A stretch of DNA of 52,941 nucleotides from Actinomycetes bacterium (GTDB lineage Bacteria > Actinomycetota > Actinomycetes > JAHEKZ01). The position numbers were made by a program, and so were the translations under genes. The first letter of the stretch is position 1. Each line of letters starts with the position of its first letter. The stretch covers positions 1 through 52,941 of the forward strand of contig JAHEKZ010000012.1 of assembly GCA_024644435.1 (NCBI GenBank), written 5' to 3'. Below, in pieces: positions 9,704 to 18,810 of the stretch. The notes below the pieces were generated by a model. That model did no database searches. It saw nothing but the letters and a program-made list of their open reading frames with translations, and was not told the DNA's origin.

Positions 9704-10732
9704 ATGAGCAACATGTCTTTCATCGGCCGCGATATGGCCGTCGACCTTGGCACCGCCAACACGCTGGTCTATGTCCGCGGCCGTGGGGTGGTGCTGAACG
9801 AACCCTCCGTCGTGGCGATCAACCAGACGTCAGGTGGCATCTTGGCCGTCGGTGCCGACGCTAAGAAGATGATTGGCCGCACGCCCGGCAACATCGTGGC
9901 CATTCGTCCGCTCAAGGACGGCGTCATCGCCGACTTCGACACCACTGAGCGCATGCTCCGCTACTTCATCCAGAAGGTGCACAAGCGGCGTCACCTCGCC
10001 AAGCCTCGCATCGTCGTGTGCGTGCCCAGCGGTATCACCGGCGTCGAGCAGCGGGCGGTCAAAGACGCTGGCTACGCCGCGGGCGCCCGCAAGGTCTACA
10101 TCATCGAAGAGCCGATGGCTGCGGCCATCGGTGCCGGTCTTCCGGTTCACGAGCCCATGGGCAACATGGTTGTCGACATCGGTGGCGGCACCACCGAGGT
10201 CGCCGTCATCTCGCTCGGCGGAATCGTGACGGCGCAGAGCATTCGCGTCGGCGGCGACGAGCTCGACAACGCGATCATTCACTATGTGAAGAAGGAGTAC
10301 TCGCTGCTCCTCGGTGAGCGCACCGCAGAAGAGATCAAGATGGCCATCGGTTCAGCCTTCCCGATCCCTGATGAGCCGCACGCTGAGATCCGCGGACGTG
10401 ACCTGGTCTCTGGGCTGCCGAAGACCATCGTCGTATCGGCCGAAGAGATCCGAAAGGCGCTCGAAGAGCCGGTCAACCAGATCGTGGACGCGGTCAAGAC
10501 CACCCTCGACAAGTGTCCGCCCGAGCTGTCCGGCGATATCATGGACCGCGGCATCGTCCTCACCGGTGGCGGCGCGTTGCTCAAGGGCCTCGACGAGCGA
10601 CTCAAGCACGAGACCGGCATGCCGATCTTGATCGCCGACGACCCCCTCGACTCCGTGGCCATGGGGTCGGGCAAGTGCGTCGAGGAGTTCGAGGCCTTGC
10701 AGCAGGTCCTGATCTCCGAACCGCGGCGCTGA
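9704..10732 (+). CDS. mreB: Rod-shape-determining protein MreB
   Basis: This actin-like ATPase forms filaments under the membrane and guides lateral wall synthesis. The 342-aa product has the actin-fold phosphate loops DLGTANTL near residue 15 and [12 protein letters not shown] near residue 160, and the C-terminal adenosine motif [14 protein letters not shown] precedes ATG 9704; an internal ATG three codons later is a possible alternative. It heads the cluster of mreC, mreD, PBP2 and rodA. A complete mre set fits non-mycolate actinobacteria, because Corynebacteriales usually lack MreB. Confidence 0.97.
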   Translation: MSNMSFIGRDMAVDLGTANTLVYVRGRGVVLNEPSVVAINQTSGGILAVGADAKKMIGRTPGNIVAIRPLKDGVIADFDTTERMLRYFIQKVHKRRHLAKPRIVVCVPSGITGVEQRAVKDAGYAAGARKVYIIEEPMAAAIGAGLPVHEPMGNMVVDIGGGTTEVAVISLGGIVTAQSIRVGGDELDNAIIHYVKKEYSLLLGERTAEEIKMAIGSAFPIPDEPHAEIRGRDLVSGLPKTIVVSAEEIRKALEEPVNQIVDAVKTTLDKCPPELSGDIMDRGIVLTGGGALLKGLDERLKHETGMPILIADDPLDSVAMGSGKCVEEFEALQQVLISEPRR

Positions 10733-10772
10733 CCCGGCGTCTGCCCTCGGCGTCGCCCCGATCACGGTCGCC

Positions 10773-10778
10773 TAGGCT
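10773..10778 (+). promoter_or_regulatory. Candidate -10 box upstream of mreC
   Basis: TAGGCT ends 9 nt before the mreC ATG. With initiation 7 nt downstream the leader would be about 2 nt, and there is no Shine-Dalgarno sequence, so mreC may start from an almost leaderless transcript as well as by read-through from mreB. Confidence 0.45.
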
Positions 10779-10787
10779 GCGCTGACG

Positions 10788-11684
10788 ATGAGGGATACCC
10801 GCCGAACCAGGATCGTGCTCGCAGTTCTGCTGCTGACCGCGTTTACCTTCATCACCCTCGATGCCCGCGGCGGCGAGGGATCGATCCTTGATCGCCTGCG
10901 TGAGTCGGCCTCGTCAGTCTTCGGTCCGATCGAGCGCGCGGCGGCGTCCGTGGTGAACCCGGTTGCCGACTTCATCGACGGCATCACGTCGATCAACTCC
11001 ACTGCAGACAAGATCGACGCGCTCGAGGCAGAGAACGACGAGCTGCGCCGGCAGCTGCTCACCGCTCCGCTCGACCAGTCGCGTCTGGACGAGCTGGACA
11101 GGCTCCTGCGGGTGTCGTCACTCGGCGACTACGAGATCGTGCCTGCGCAGGTGATCGCAGTGGCAGCGGGGAACGGCTACGCGCGAACGGTCACGGTCGA
11201 CGCCGGCACGCGTGATGGCATCAAGCGCGACCAGACGGTGCTCAACGGCGACGGACTGGTGGGACGGGTGATCGCGGCCGGGCCCGGAACCGCGACCATC
11301 CTGCTGCTCACTGACCCCGAGTTCGGGGTCGGTGCGCGCCTGGCCGCGTCCACCGAGACCGGCTTCTTGCGAGGCAACGGGCGTGAGCAGATGGGCCTCG
11401 AGCTCTACAACCCCCAAGCGGTCGTGGAGGAGGGCAACGTTGTTGTCACTCTGGGCAGCCCCAACGGTCGCCCCTTCGTGCCGGGTGTCCCGATCGGTCA
11501 GGTGACCAGCGTCATCGCCACACCCGGGGGTCTGTCTCGCCTGGCCGAGGTCGAGCCCTTCGCCCAGGTGACCTCCCTCGACCTGGTGGGTGTGGTGATC
11601 GAGCCGCCGAGGCGCAACCCACGTGACGCCCTCGTCCCCACGACCGACGCGTCGTCCTCGCCGAGTCCCTCACCTTCACCATGA
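10788..11684 (+). CDS. mreC: Rod-shape-determining protein MreC
   Basis: MreC is a bitopic membrane protein linking MreB to the extracytoplasmic cell wall synthases. The 298-aa product has a short cytoplasmic N-terminus, one membrane segment (about residues 9-24) and a coiled-coil region near 65-90. The beta-rich MreC core follows, containing GLVGRV and LLLTDPEFGVGARL. The C-terminus ends in a Ser/Pro repeat. The gene lies between mreB and mreD, and mreD starts 10 bp after its stop. Confidence 0.93.
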   Translation: MRDTRRTRIVLAVLLLTAFTFITLDARGGEGSILDRLRESASSVFGPIERAAASVVNPVADFIDGITSINSTADKIDALEAENDELRRQLLTAPLDQSRLDELDRLLRVSSLGDYEIVPAQVIAVAAGNGYARTVTVDAGTRDGIKRDQTVLNGDGLVGRVIAAGPGTATILLLTDPEFGVGARLAASTETGFLRGNGREQMGLELYNPQAVVEEGNVVVTLGSPNGRPFVPGVPIGQVTSVIATPGGLSRLAEVEPFAQVTSLDLVGVVIEPPRRNPRDALVPTTDASSSPSPSPSP

Positions 11685-11694
11685 GGTCGAGACC

Positions 11695-12207
11695 ATGACG
11701 ACAGGGCGGGTGCTGCTCAGCACGCTCCTGGTGGTCACGTCGGCCGTGCTGCAGGTCACCGTGGTGAACCGACTTCCGCTGCCCGGAGCCGAGCCTGACC
11801 TGGTACTGCTCGTCGTCATCGCGCTGGGGATCGTGGTGGGCCCGACGGCGGGCGCGTCGATCGGGTTCGGTGCCGGGTTGCTCGTCGACCTGCTGCCGCC
11901 CACGGCCACCGAGTTCGGGCGGTGGGCGCTCGTCTTCTGCATCATCGGATATTTGGCGGGCCAGATCCAGATCGACGCCCGTCGTTCTGTGCTGATCATC
12001 CTTGGTGCGGTGGCCGGGTTGGCCGCCCTGTCGTCCCTGCTCTTCGCCGGGGTGGGCCTGTTGTTCGGGGATCCGCGGGTCTCCGGCGAGCTCGTCGTTT
12101 CGACCACGGTGTCCAGTGTTCTGTACGATCTGTTGTTGGCTCCCTTTGTGATTCCTGGCGTGATGGCATTGGCGCGTCGAACTGCTCTCAACCCAGCGGC
12201 CATCTAG
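11695..12207 (+). CDS. mreD: Rod-shape-determining membrane protein MreD
   Basis: This 170-aa integral membrane protein has five or six predicted membrane segments and the conserved P-G-AEPDLVLLVV stretch near residue 30. It belongs to the elongasome with MreB, MreC, PBP2 and RodA. The start is ATG 11695, preceded by a GAGGTCGAGA stretch. The frame is open further upstream inside the end of mreC, but that extension is Pro/Arg-rich and unlike MreD. Confidence 0.88.
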   Translation: MTTGRVLLSTLLVVTSAVLQVTVVNRLPLPGAEPDLVLLVVIALGIVVGPTAGASIGFGAGLLVDLLPPTATEFGRWALVFCIIGYLAGQIQIDARRSVLIILGAVAGLAALSSLLFAGVGLLFGDPRVSGELVVSTTVSSVLYDLLLAPFVIPGVMALARRTALNPAAI

Positions 12208-12229
12208 CGACCGCTGTGCATGAATGTGT

Positions 12230-12255
12230 GGTGTGACACCGATCACCGTCACACC
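12230..12255. repeat. Perfect inverted repeat between mreD and the PBP2 gene
   Basis: GGTGTGAC (12230-12237) and GTCACACC (12248-12255) are exact 8-bp arms around a 10-nt spacer. It sits in the longest gap of the cell-wall cluster. It could be an attenuator-like hairpin or a regulator site; the sequence alone does not decide. Confidence 0.5.
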
Positions 12256-12335
12256 GAGGAACGGCCCCGTGGCAACGAGCGTCAGAGCATGGGGACACCG
12301 CTCGCACCGCTGACCGATGCCGCTTGGAGACCACC

Positions 12336-14564
12336 GTGACAGACCGTTCCCGGACGCGTCTCGTGGTGCTGCAGGTGCTGGTCTTCTCACTGCTCGCGGC
12401 TCTCGGTGGCCGGCTCTGGTACATGCAGGTCGTGGCCGGTGCCGAGTACCAGGCGGCGGCGTCCGAGAACCGCATCCGCGAGGTCGTGACCCCGGCTGTC
12501 CGCGGAGCCATCCTGGACGCCCAGGGGCGTCCGCTCGTGCAGAACCGAACGTCGCTGGTGGTCTCGGTCGACCGCTCGACGCTGCTCGACCTGCCAGACG
12601 ACGGCGATCAAGTGGTTCGCAAGCTCTCCCGCGTCCTCGACATCCCCTACCGCAGGCTCGACCGACAGCTGACGCTCTGTGGGGCCCCGGGTGCCGCCGA
12701 ACCACCCGTGTGCTGGAACGGTTCGCCCTACCAGCCCATCCCGGTGGCCGAGGACGTTCCCGCCAACACCGCGCTGCAGGTCATGGAGCGCGGCGAAGAG
12801 TTCCCTGGCGTCGCCGCCGAGATGACAGCGATCCGCGACTACCCGGCCCCGTTCGGTGCCAGGGCCGCACAGCTGCTCGGCTACATCGGCCCGATCTCTG
12901 CCGACGAGCTCGCTGCGGCCGAAGCCAAGGAAGGGCGCCGCGGCAGCACCTACACCAACTTCGACCTGGTCGGACGCGGTGGTCTCGAGCAGGTGTACGA
13001 CGGATTCCTGCGCGGTAAGCCGGGGGTCAAGAAGCTCGCTGTCGACTCGGCAGGGAACGTCACCGGAACGGTGGCCGAGCGTGACGCGACGCCGGGCAAC
13101 TACCTGGTCACCAGCATTGATGCCCACGTACAGAAGGTCGTCGAAGATCAGCTGAAAGCGGCGATCAAGCGAGCGAACACCCCCGGTGAGAACGGGCAGG
13201 ATCGGGCCTTTCCCGCCAAGACCGGAGCGGCCATCGTCATGGAGGTCGACACCGGTCGTGTGGTGGCGATGGCCAGCTATCCCGACTACAACCCTGGGAT
13301 CTGGGTAGGGGGAGTCACCAACGACCAGTTCGCGAGGCTCTCTAGCGAGAAGGCAGGAAACCCGCTGATCAACCGGGCGATCCAAGGTGAGTACGCACCG
13401 GCCTCAACCTTCAAGATCGTCGGGGCGGCAGCTGCGGCCGCCGCCGGGTACAGCCTGAATGGCCCGTACCAGTGCTCGGACCAGTTCACGGTCCCCGGAT
13501 CGACGCAGACGTTCTCGAACTTCGAGGCCGGCATGACCGAGTCGATGACACTCGCCCGTGCCATCGAGGTGTCGTGCAACACCGTCTTCTACGGCCTCGC
13601 CTACCGGATGTACGTCGAAGAGGGCGGCCAGGACGCCGGACCCAACGCTCCCGAGTACCTCATGAACACCGCGCGCGGTCTGGGGTACGGCTCGACCACC
13701 GGAATCGACCTGCCGTCAGAGGCCGCCGGACGCCTCCCCGACCGTGAGTGGCGTCAGCAGTACTGGGAAGACAACAAGAACTACTACTGCAACTTCGACG
13801 AGGTGGCCTCCGCTGCGGACCGGGCCAACGACTACCTGCGGGCCATCGCCAAGGAGAACTGCGTCGACGGATACCTGCTGCGCCCGGGTGACGCGGTGCT
13901 GGCTGCCATCGGTCAGGGTGACGTACTCGCCACCCCGCTGCAGGTCGCGCATGCCTACGGCGCAATCGCGAACGGGGGCACGCTCTACCGCCCTCAGGTG
14001 GCCAGAGCGGTGCTCTCGCCGGAGGGTCAGGTCGTCAAGAACTTCAAGCCCAAGGCACAGGGCAAGGTTCCGGCGTCCAACACGACCGTGCAGTACATCC
14101 AGAACGCCTTGGCGAACGTCCCGGTCTCCGGTTCGGCCGCTTACCGCTACACCACGTTTCCGCTCGACAAGATCCCGGTGGCCGCCAAGACCGGTACCGG
14201 CCAGGTCGAGGGCAAGGCGACCACCTCGTGGTACGCCTCGTACGCGCCGGCGAACGACCCCAAGTACGTCGTCCTGATGATGGTTCCCGAAGGTGGCACG
14301 GGTTCAGGTACCTCTGCCCCGAGCGTGAACGAGATCTACAAGGCGTTGTTCGGGATCGAGGGATTGCAGGTCAACCCGAAGAAGGCCATCGTCCCCGACG
14401 GCAACCCCATCAAGACGCTGCCCACAGTCAACGCCGACGGCACCATCGACCTGCCCAAGGATGACGGGCTGCCCGGCTCGTCCGAGAGCGGCATCCCGGC
14501 CGCGAACACCGACGACAAGAAGTCGAAGAAGAACGGCCGACGGCGTAGGCGGGAGACCCCATGA
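12336..14564 (+). CDS. mrdA: Penicillin-binding protein 2 (class B transpeptidase of the elongasome)
   Basis: It cross-links peptidoglycan during side-wall growth together with the RodA glycosyltransferase. The 742-aa product has a single N-terminal membrane anchor (about residues 8-24), the PBP dimerisation domain, and the transpeptidase motifs S357-T-F-K, S413-C-N and K618-T-G. It ends in a Lys/Arg-rich tail (KKSKKNGRRRRRE). GTG 12336 is chosen over the in-frame TTG 12324 because TGGAGA precedes it. Its last four bases overlap the rodA start (ATGA), so the two are translationally coupled. Confidence 0.94.
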   Translation: MTDRSRTRLVVLQVLVFSLLAALGGRLWYMQVVAGAEYQAAASENRIREVVTPAVRGAILDAQGRPLVQNRTSLVVSVDRSTLLDLPDDGDQVVRKLSRVLDIPYRRLDRQLTLCGAPGAAEPPVCWNGSPYQPIPVAEDVPANTALQVMERGEEFPGVAAEMTAIRDYPAPFGARAAQLLGYIGPISADELAAAEAKEGRRGSTYTNFDLVGRGGLEQVYDGFLRGKPGVKKLAVDSAGNVTGTVAERDATPGNYLVTSIDAHVQKVVEDQLKAAIKRANTPGENGQDRAFPAKTGAAIVMEVDTGRVVAMASYPDYNPGIWVGGVTNDQFARLSSEKAGNPLINRAIQGEYAPASTFKIVGAAAAAAAGYSLNGPYQCSDQFTVPGSTQTFSNFEAGMTESMTLARAIEVSCNTVFYGLAYRMYVEEGGQDAGPNAPEYLMNTARGLGYGSTTGIDLPSEAAGRLPDREWRQQYWEDNKNYYCNFDEVASAADRANDYLRAIAKENCVDGYLLRPGDAVLAAIGQGDVLATPLQVAHAYGAIANGGTLYRPQVARAVLSPEGQVVKNFKPKAQGKVPASNTTVQYIQNALANVPVSGSAAYRYTTFPLDKIPVAAKTGTGQVEGKATTSWYASYAPANDPKYVVLMMVPEGGTGSGTSAPSVNEIYKALFGIEGLQVNPKKAIVPDGNPIKTLPTVNADGTIDLPKDDGLPGSSESGIPAANTDDKKSKKNGRRRRRETP

Positions 14565-15745
14565 CACTGGGCTACCCGCAGACCGTCCTCTCGCCCCGAC
14601 GTCGCCGCGGGTCTTTGCGTGCACGCGCGATGGGGCGAGACTCCATCCTGCGCCGGTTCGACTGGGTGCTGTTCATCGCCGCTCTCGGGCTGAGCGTGGC
14701 GGGTGCAGTCTTCGTCTACTCCGCGACTCGCGTGGTACCGGCGGGCGAGGACCCTCAGGCGTACTTCAAGCGCCATCTGCTCAACTTGATGATCGGGTTG
14801 CTGCTCGGCTTCGCCACCATGCTCTTCGACTACCGCACCCTGCGCGCGTACGCCCCGTTCGTCTACATCGCCTCGGTCATCGGGCTCGTCGCGGTCCTGG
14901 TCGTGGGAACGGAGATCAACGGAGCCCAGGCCTGGATCCAGCTGCCCGGCGGCTTCACCATCCAGCCGTCAGAGTTCATGAAGGTGGCGCTGGCGGTGGG
15001 TTTGGCCATGCTGCTGGCTGAGCGCCGCGATGGTGAGACCGAACCGCAGCTCCCCGACGTCGCCTTTGCCCTGCTGATCGCCGCCGTTCCCATCGGGCTG
15101 GTCATGCTGCAGCCCGACCTCGGCACAGCCGTGGTGATGGGCATGATCGTCCTCGGCATTCTCGCCGTGGCCGGCACGCGGATCTCGTGGCTGGTGGCGC
15201 TGCTGGTGTTGGGCGTTGTTGGCGCATTCATCGCGGTACAGGTGGGCGTGCTCGACCAGTACCAGATCGACCGCCTGCTGGCCTTCGCGAACCCGGACCT
15301 CGACCCTCAGGGTGTCGGCTACAACACGAACCAGGCCAGGATCACCGTCGGCGCTGGCTCGATATTCGGTGCCGGTCTCTTCCACGGAACCCAGACGGCG
15401 GGCGGGTTTGTCCCTGAGCAGCAGACCGACTTCATCTACACCGTCGTTGCCGAGGAGATGGGTTTCGTCGGCAGCATCGGCATCATTGCCCTGTTCGCGG
15501 TCGTCCTCTGGCGCGCACTGCGGATCGCGGTGCGGGCCGAAGACCTCTTCGGCACCCTCATGGCAACGGGCATTGTCTGTTGGTTCGCCTTTCAGATGTT
15601 CCAGAACATCGGCATGGTGATCGGGATCATGCCCGTCACGGGCGTCCCGCTGCCATTCGTCTCGTACGGCGGCACCAGTATGTTCGCGAACTGGATGGCC
15701 ATTGGGCTGCTCGAGAACGTCCACCTCAGACGCGCCTTGCGCTGA
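14561..15745 (+). CDS. rodA: RodA, SEDS peptidoglycan glycosyltransferase
   Basis: RodA is the SEDS polymerase that makes glycan strands in the elongasome. The 394-aa product has about ten membrane segments, the conserved LQPDLGTA loop, QIDRLLAF, and GVPLPFVSYGGTSM near the C-terminus, all typical of the RodA/FtsW family. Its start overlaps the PBP2 stop by 4 bp. Its pairing with PBP2 and mreBCD marks it as RodA rather than FtsW. The stop is followed by a repeat cluster that may also end transcription. Confidence 0.95.
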   Translation: MTLGYPQTVLSPRRRRGSLRARAMGRDSILRRFDWVLFIAALGLSVAGAVFVYSATRVVPAGEDPQAYFKRHLLNLMIGLLLGFATMLFDYRTLRAYAPFVYIASVIGLVAVLVVGTEINGAQAWIQLPGGFTIQPSEFMKVALAVGLAMLLAERRDGETEPQLPDVAFALLIAAVPIGLVMLQPDLGTAVVMGMIVLGILAVAGTRISWLVALLVLGVVGAFIAVQVGVLDQYQIDRLLAFANPDLDPQGVGYNTNQARITVGAGSIFGAGLFHGTQTAGGFVPEQQTDFIYTVVAEEMGFVGSIGIIALFAVVLWRALRIAVRAEDLFGTLMATGIVCWFAFQMFQNIGMVIGIMPVTGVPLPFVSYGGTSMFANWMAIGLLENVHLRRALR

Positions 15746-15755
15746 CCCCCCAGCT

Positions 15756-15892
15756 CGCCGAGTGCACACCTGGTGGACGCTCTGACGCGCCGAGTGCACA
15801 CCTGGTTGACACTTCCGACCAGCCTCGTTCGTCCTGTGTCACTCAGGTGTGCACTCGGCGCGGATTTGTGTCATCTGACTGTGCACTCGGCG
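15756..15892. repeat. Cluster of two direct and two inverted copies of a ~25-bp repeat
   Basis: Units containing GCCGAGTGCAC occur as plus copies at 15756-15778 and 15788-15812 and as minus copies at 15836-15862 and 15868-15892. Three share the longer core GCCGAGTGCACACCTG, and three end in GACAC or its equivalent. The arrangement (two head-to-tail, then two facing back) can fold into a long hairpin. It fills most of the rodA to radical-SAM gap and looks like a REP/BIME-type intergenic element rather than a simple terminator. Confidence 0.75.
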
Positions 15893-15910
15893 GGGTTGGG
15901 GTCGGCCGCG

Positions 15911-15916
15911 TACGCT
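15911..15916 (+). promoter_or_regulatory. Candidate -10 box for the radical SAM gene
   Basis: TACGCT lies 31 bp before the start codon and immediately after the repeat cluster, leaving a short leader that includes the GGAGG ribosome binding site. Confidence 0.4.
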
Positions 15917-15947
15917 GGTCGGGTCCCCACCCCCACGGAGGTCCTTC

Positions 15948-17942
15948 ATGTCGGCCGAGCCGATTGACGCGGTTGCACCGGCCGGGTCTGCCGACACCGT
16001 CGAGTCGGTCTTTCCCCAGCTGGAAGCGCTGCTGCCGTTGGTGCAGAAGCCGATCCAGTACGTGGGCGGAGAGCTCAACGCCGTCAGCAAGCCGTGGGAG
16101 TCCACGACCGTCCGATGGGCACTGATGTACCCGGACGCGTACGAGGTCGGCGTGCCCAACCAAGGCGTCCAGATCCTCTACGAGGTGCTCAACGAGCAGT
16201 CGGACGTGCTGGCCGAGCGCACCTACTCGGTGTGGGCCGACCTCGAGGCACTCATGCGTCAGCACGATGTTCCGCAGTTCACGGTGGACGCCCACCGCCC
16301 GGTGGGGGCCTTCGACGTGTTCGGTCTGTCGTTCGCCACCGAGCTCGGCTACACCAACATGCTGACCGCACTTGACCTCGCCGGTATCCCCCTGCACGCA
16401 CGTGACCGGCGAGACGAGCACCCGATCGTGCTCGCGGGTGGTCACGCGGCCTTCAACCCTGAGCCGATCGCACAGTTCATCGACGCTGCCGTCATCGGCG
16501 ACGGTGAGCAGGCAGCTCTGGAGATCACCGCACTGATCCGCGACTTCAAGGCCGAGGGGTCACCCGGTGGTCGCGAACAGCTGTTGATGCGCCTGGCCCA
16601 GACCGGCGGTGTCTACGTACCCGCCTTCTATGACGTCGAGTACCACGACGACGGCCGCATCAAGCGAGTGATGCCCAACCGGCCCGGAGTGCCGTGGCGG
16701 GTCAGCAAGCACACCGTGACTGATCTCGATGCCTGGCCGTACCCCAAGAAGCCGCTCGTTCCGTTGGCCGAGAGCGTGCACGAACGTGCCAGTGTCGAGA
16801 TCTTCCGCGGGTGCACCAGGGGATGCCGGTTCTGCCAGGCGGGCATGATCACCCGGCCGGTGCGCGAGCGCAGCATCACCGGCATCGGCGAGATGGTCGA
16901 GCAGTCTCTTCAGGCCACCGGCTTCGAGGAGGTGGGGCTGCTCTCGCTCTCCAGTGCTGACCACTCCGAGATCAAGGAGGTGGCGAAGGGGCTGGCCGAT
17001 CGCTACGAGGGGACCAACACCTCGCTCTCGCTACCGAGCACCAGGGTCGACGCCTTCAACATCGACCTCGCCAACGAGCTGAGCCGCAGTGGCCGTCGCT
17101 CGGGCCTGACCTTCGCCCCCGAGGGAGGCAGCGAGCGCATCCGCAAGGTGATCAACAAGATGGTCACCGAGGAAGACTTGATCAGGACCGTCACGACGGC
17201 TTACGGCAACGGCTGGCGTCAGGTGAAGCTCTACTTCATGTGTGGCCTGCCGACCGAGACTGACGATGACGTGCTGCAGATCGCTGAGCTGGCGCGCGAG
17301 GTGATCAAGACCGGACGCGAGGTCGCGGGACGCAAGGACATCCGCTGCACCGTGTCCATCGGTGGATTTGTGCCCAAGCCCCACACGCCCTTCCAGTGGG
17401 CAGCACAGCTCGATCATGAGACCACCGACGCGCGCTTGATGAAGCTGCGCAATGTGATCCGCGACGACCGGCAGTACGGCAAGGCGATCGGGTTCCGGTA
17501 CCACGACGGCAAGCCCGGCATTGTCGAAGGGCTGCTGTCGCGCGGCGACCGCCGTGTCGGACAGGTGATCGAGGCAGTCTGGCGCGACGGCGGAAGGTTC
17601 GACGGGTGGAGCGAGCACTTCAGCTTCGAGCGCTGGATGCGATGCGCCGACCTGGCGTTGGCCGACGGGCCGGTGGACGTCGACTGGTACACGACTCGGG
17701 AACGTGAGTTCTCCGAGGTCCTTCCCTGGGACCACCTCGACTCCGGTCTGGACAAGGACTGGCTCTGGGAGGACTGGCAGGACTCGTTGAACGAGGTCGA
17801 GGTCGAAGACTGCCGGTGGACGCCGTGCTTCGACTGCGGCGTCTGCCCCCAGATGGGCACCGACATCGAGATCGGCCCGACGGGCAAGCAGCTCCTTCCG
17901 CTGACCGCCATCGGGGCCGGCGTCGAGGCGCTTCGCGGATGA
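15948..17942 (+). CDS. TIGR03960-type radical SAM protein, function unknown
   Basis: The 664-aa protein has an N-terminal cobalamin-binding-like domain (about residues 50-230). A radical SAM domain follows with the iron-sulfur motif C289-TRG-C293-RF-C296, and there is a cysteine-bearing C-terminal segment CFDCGVC near residue 630. It matches the family paired with DUF2344 proteins in many bacteria. Reaction and substrate are unknown; its location beside the RNase E/G and ribosomal protein genes suggests tRNA or rRNA modification, which is only an inference. GGAGG at 15936-15940 supports the ATG. Confidence 0.87.
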   Translation: MSAEPIDAVAPAGSADTVESVFPQLEALLPLVQKPIQYVGGELNAVSKPWESTTVRWALMYPDAYEVGVPNQGVQILYEVLNEQSDVLAERTYSVWADLEALMRQHDVPQFTVDAHRPVGAFDVFGLSFATELGYTNMLTALDLAGIPLHARDRRDEHPIVLAGGHAAFNPEPIAQFIDAAVIGDGEQAALEITALIRDFKAEGSPGGREQLLMRLAQTGGVYVPAFYDVEYHDDGRIKRVMPNRPGVPWRVSKHTVTDLDAWPYPKKPLVPLAESVHERASVEIFRGCTRGCRFCQAGMITRPVRERSITGIGEMVEQSLQATGFEEVGLLSLSSADHSEIKEVAKGLADRYEGTNTSLSLPSTRVDAFNIDLANELSRSGRRSGLTFAPEGGSERIRKVINKMVTEEDLIRTVTTAYGNGWRQVKLYFMCGLPTETDDDVLQIAELAREVIKTGREVAGRKDIRCTVSIGGFVPKPHTPFQWAAQLDHETTDARLMKLRNVIRDDRQYGKAIGFRYHDGKPGIVEGLLSRGDRRVGQVIEAVWRDGGRFDGWSEHFSFERWMRCADLALADGPVDVDWYTTREREFSEVLPWDHLDSGLDKDWLWEDWQDSLNEVEVEDCRWTPCFDCGVCPQMGTDIEIGPTGKQLLPLTAIGAGVEALRG

Positions 17943-17952
17943 ACGACCGCTG

Positions 17953-18735
17953 ATGTCTCGTCAACCTCCGCAGCGCGACAACGCACCTGCGGTGCAGAAG
18001 CTGCGTCTGCGGTACGCCAAGCGCGGCCGGTTGCGCTTCACCAGCCACCGTGACATCCAGCGGGCCCTCGAGCGCGCCCTGCGTCGGTCCGGGGTACCGA
18101 TGGCCTACAGCGCTGGTTTCACCCCGCACCCGAAGATCTCATACGCCGGAGCGGCCGCCATGGGCGCTGCCAGCGAGGCGGAGTACCTCGAGATCTCGGT
18201 CACCGAGCGGCTCGACCCCGACCGGGTCCGAGCCTCCTTGGACGCTGCGCTGCCACCTGGTCTCGACGTCGTCGACGTCGTCGAGGCAGGTCCTGGGGCC
18301 CTGGCTGACGTCCTGCAGGCATCGGAGTGGCAGATTCAGCTGCCTGACGTTTCCGCAGGTCAGGCGGGTGAGGCGGTCACTGCGCTGATGGCCGAGGCCG
18401 AGGTGGAGGTCGAGCGAATGATGAAGTCGGGCCCCCGGCGCTTCGACGCCAGAGGGCCCATCGTTCGACTCGCCGCCGAAAGCGGCCACACCAGCTCTGG
18501 GGCCCCCTGTGCGATACTGCGCGTGGTGGTACGGCATGCCACACCCGCCGTACGACCCGACGACGTTCTCACCGCCCTGCGACAGGTGGCGGACCTGACG
18601 CCGCCGGTCCCACCCCTGGTGACCCGGCTGGCGCAAGGCCCCCTCGACCCGGAGAGCGGGACGGTTGCCGATCCATTAGCCGCCGACCGTGCCAGCGTGG
18701 ACGACGCCGTCGTGGCCAACCCGCACCCGCGGTAG
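17953..18735 (+). CDS. DUF2344 / TIGR03936 family protein
   Basis: The 260-aa product starts with the conserved block LRLRYAKRGRLRFTSHRDI and continues with GFTPHPKISY, which define the TIGR03936 (DUF2344) family. In many genomes this domain is fused to, or encoded beside, the TIGR03960 radical SAM protein, as here with a 10-bp gap. The two probably act together, but their reaction is unknown. The C-terminal 60 residues are low-complexity and less conserved. The RNase E/G gene follows. Confidence 0.85.
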   Translation: MSRQPPQRDNAPAVQKLRLRYAKRGRLRFTSHRDIQRALERALRRSGVPMAYSAGFTPHPKISYAGAAAMGAASEAEYLEISVTERLDPDRVRASLDAALPPGLDVVDVVEAGPGALADVLQASEWQIQLPDVSAGQAGEAVTALMAEAEVEVERMMKSGPRRFDARGPIVRLAAESGHTSSGAPCAILRVVVRHATPAVRPDDVLTALRQVADLTPPVPPLVTRLAQGPLDPESGTVADPLAADRASVDDAVVANPHPR

Positions 18736-18810
18736 GCCTCATCGCCCCTCGAGGGGCCGAAGACTTCACCCGTGGCGGTGCGCCGCTCGGGTCTGACAGG
18801 AGTTGCCCGG

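Noticed and set aside
12387-13385. 332-codon minus-strand frame inside the PBP2 gene
   Set aside because: It lies opposite the conserved dimerisation domain and lacks initiation signals.
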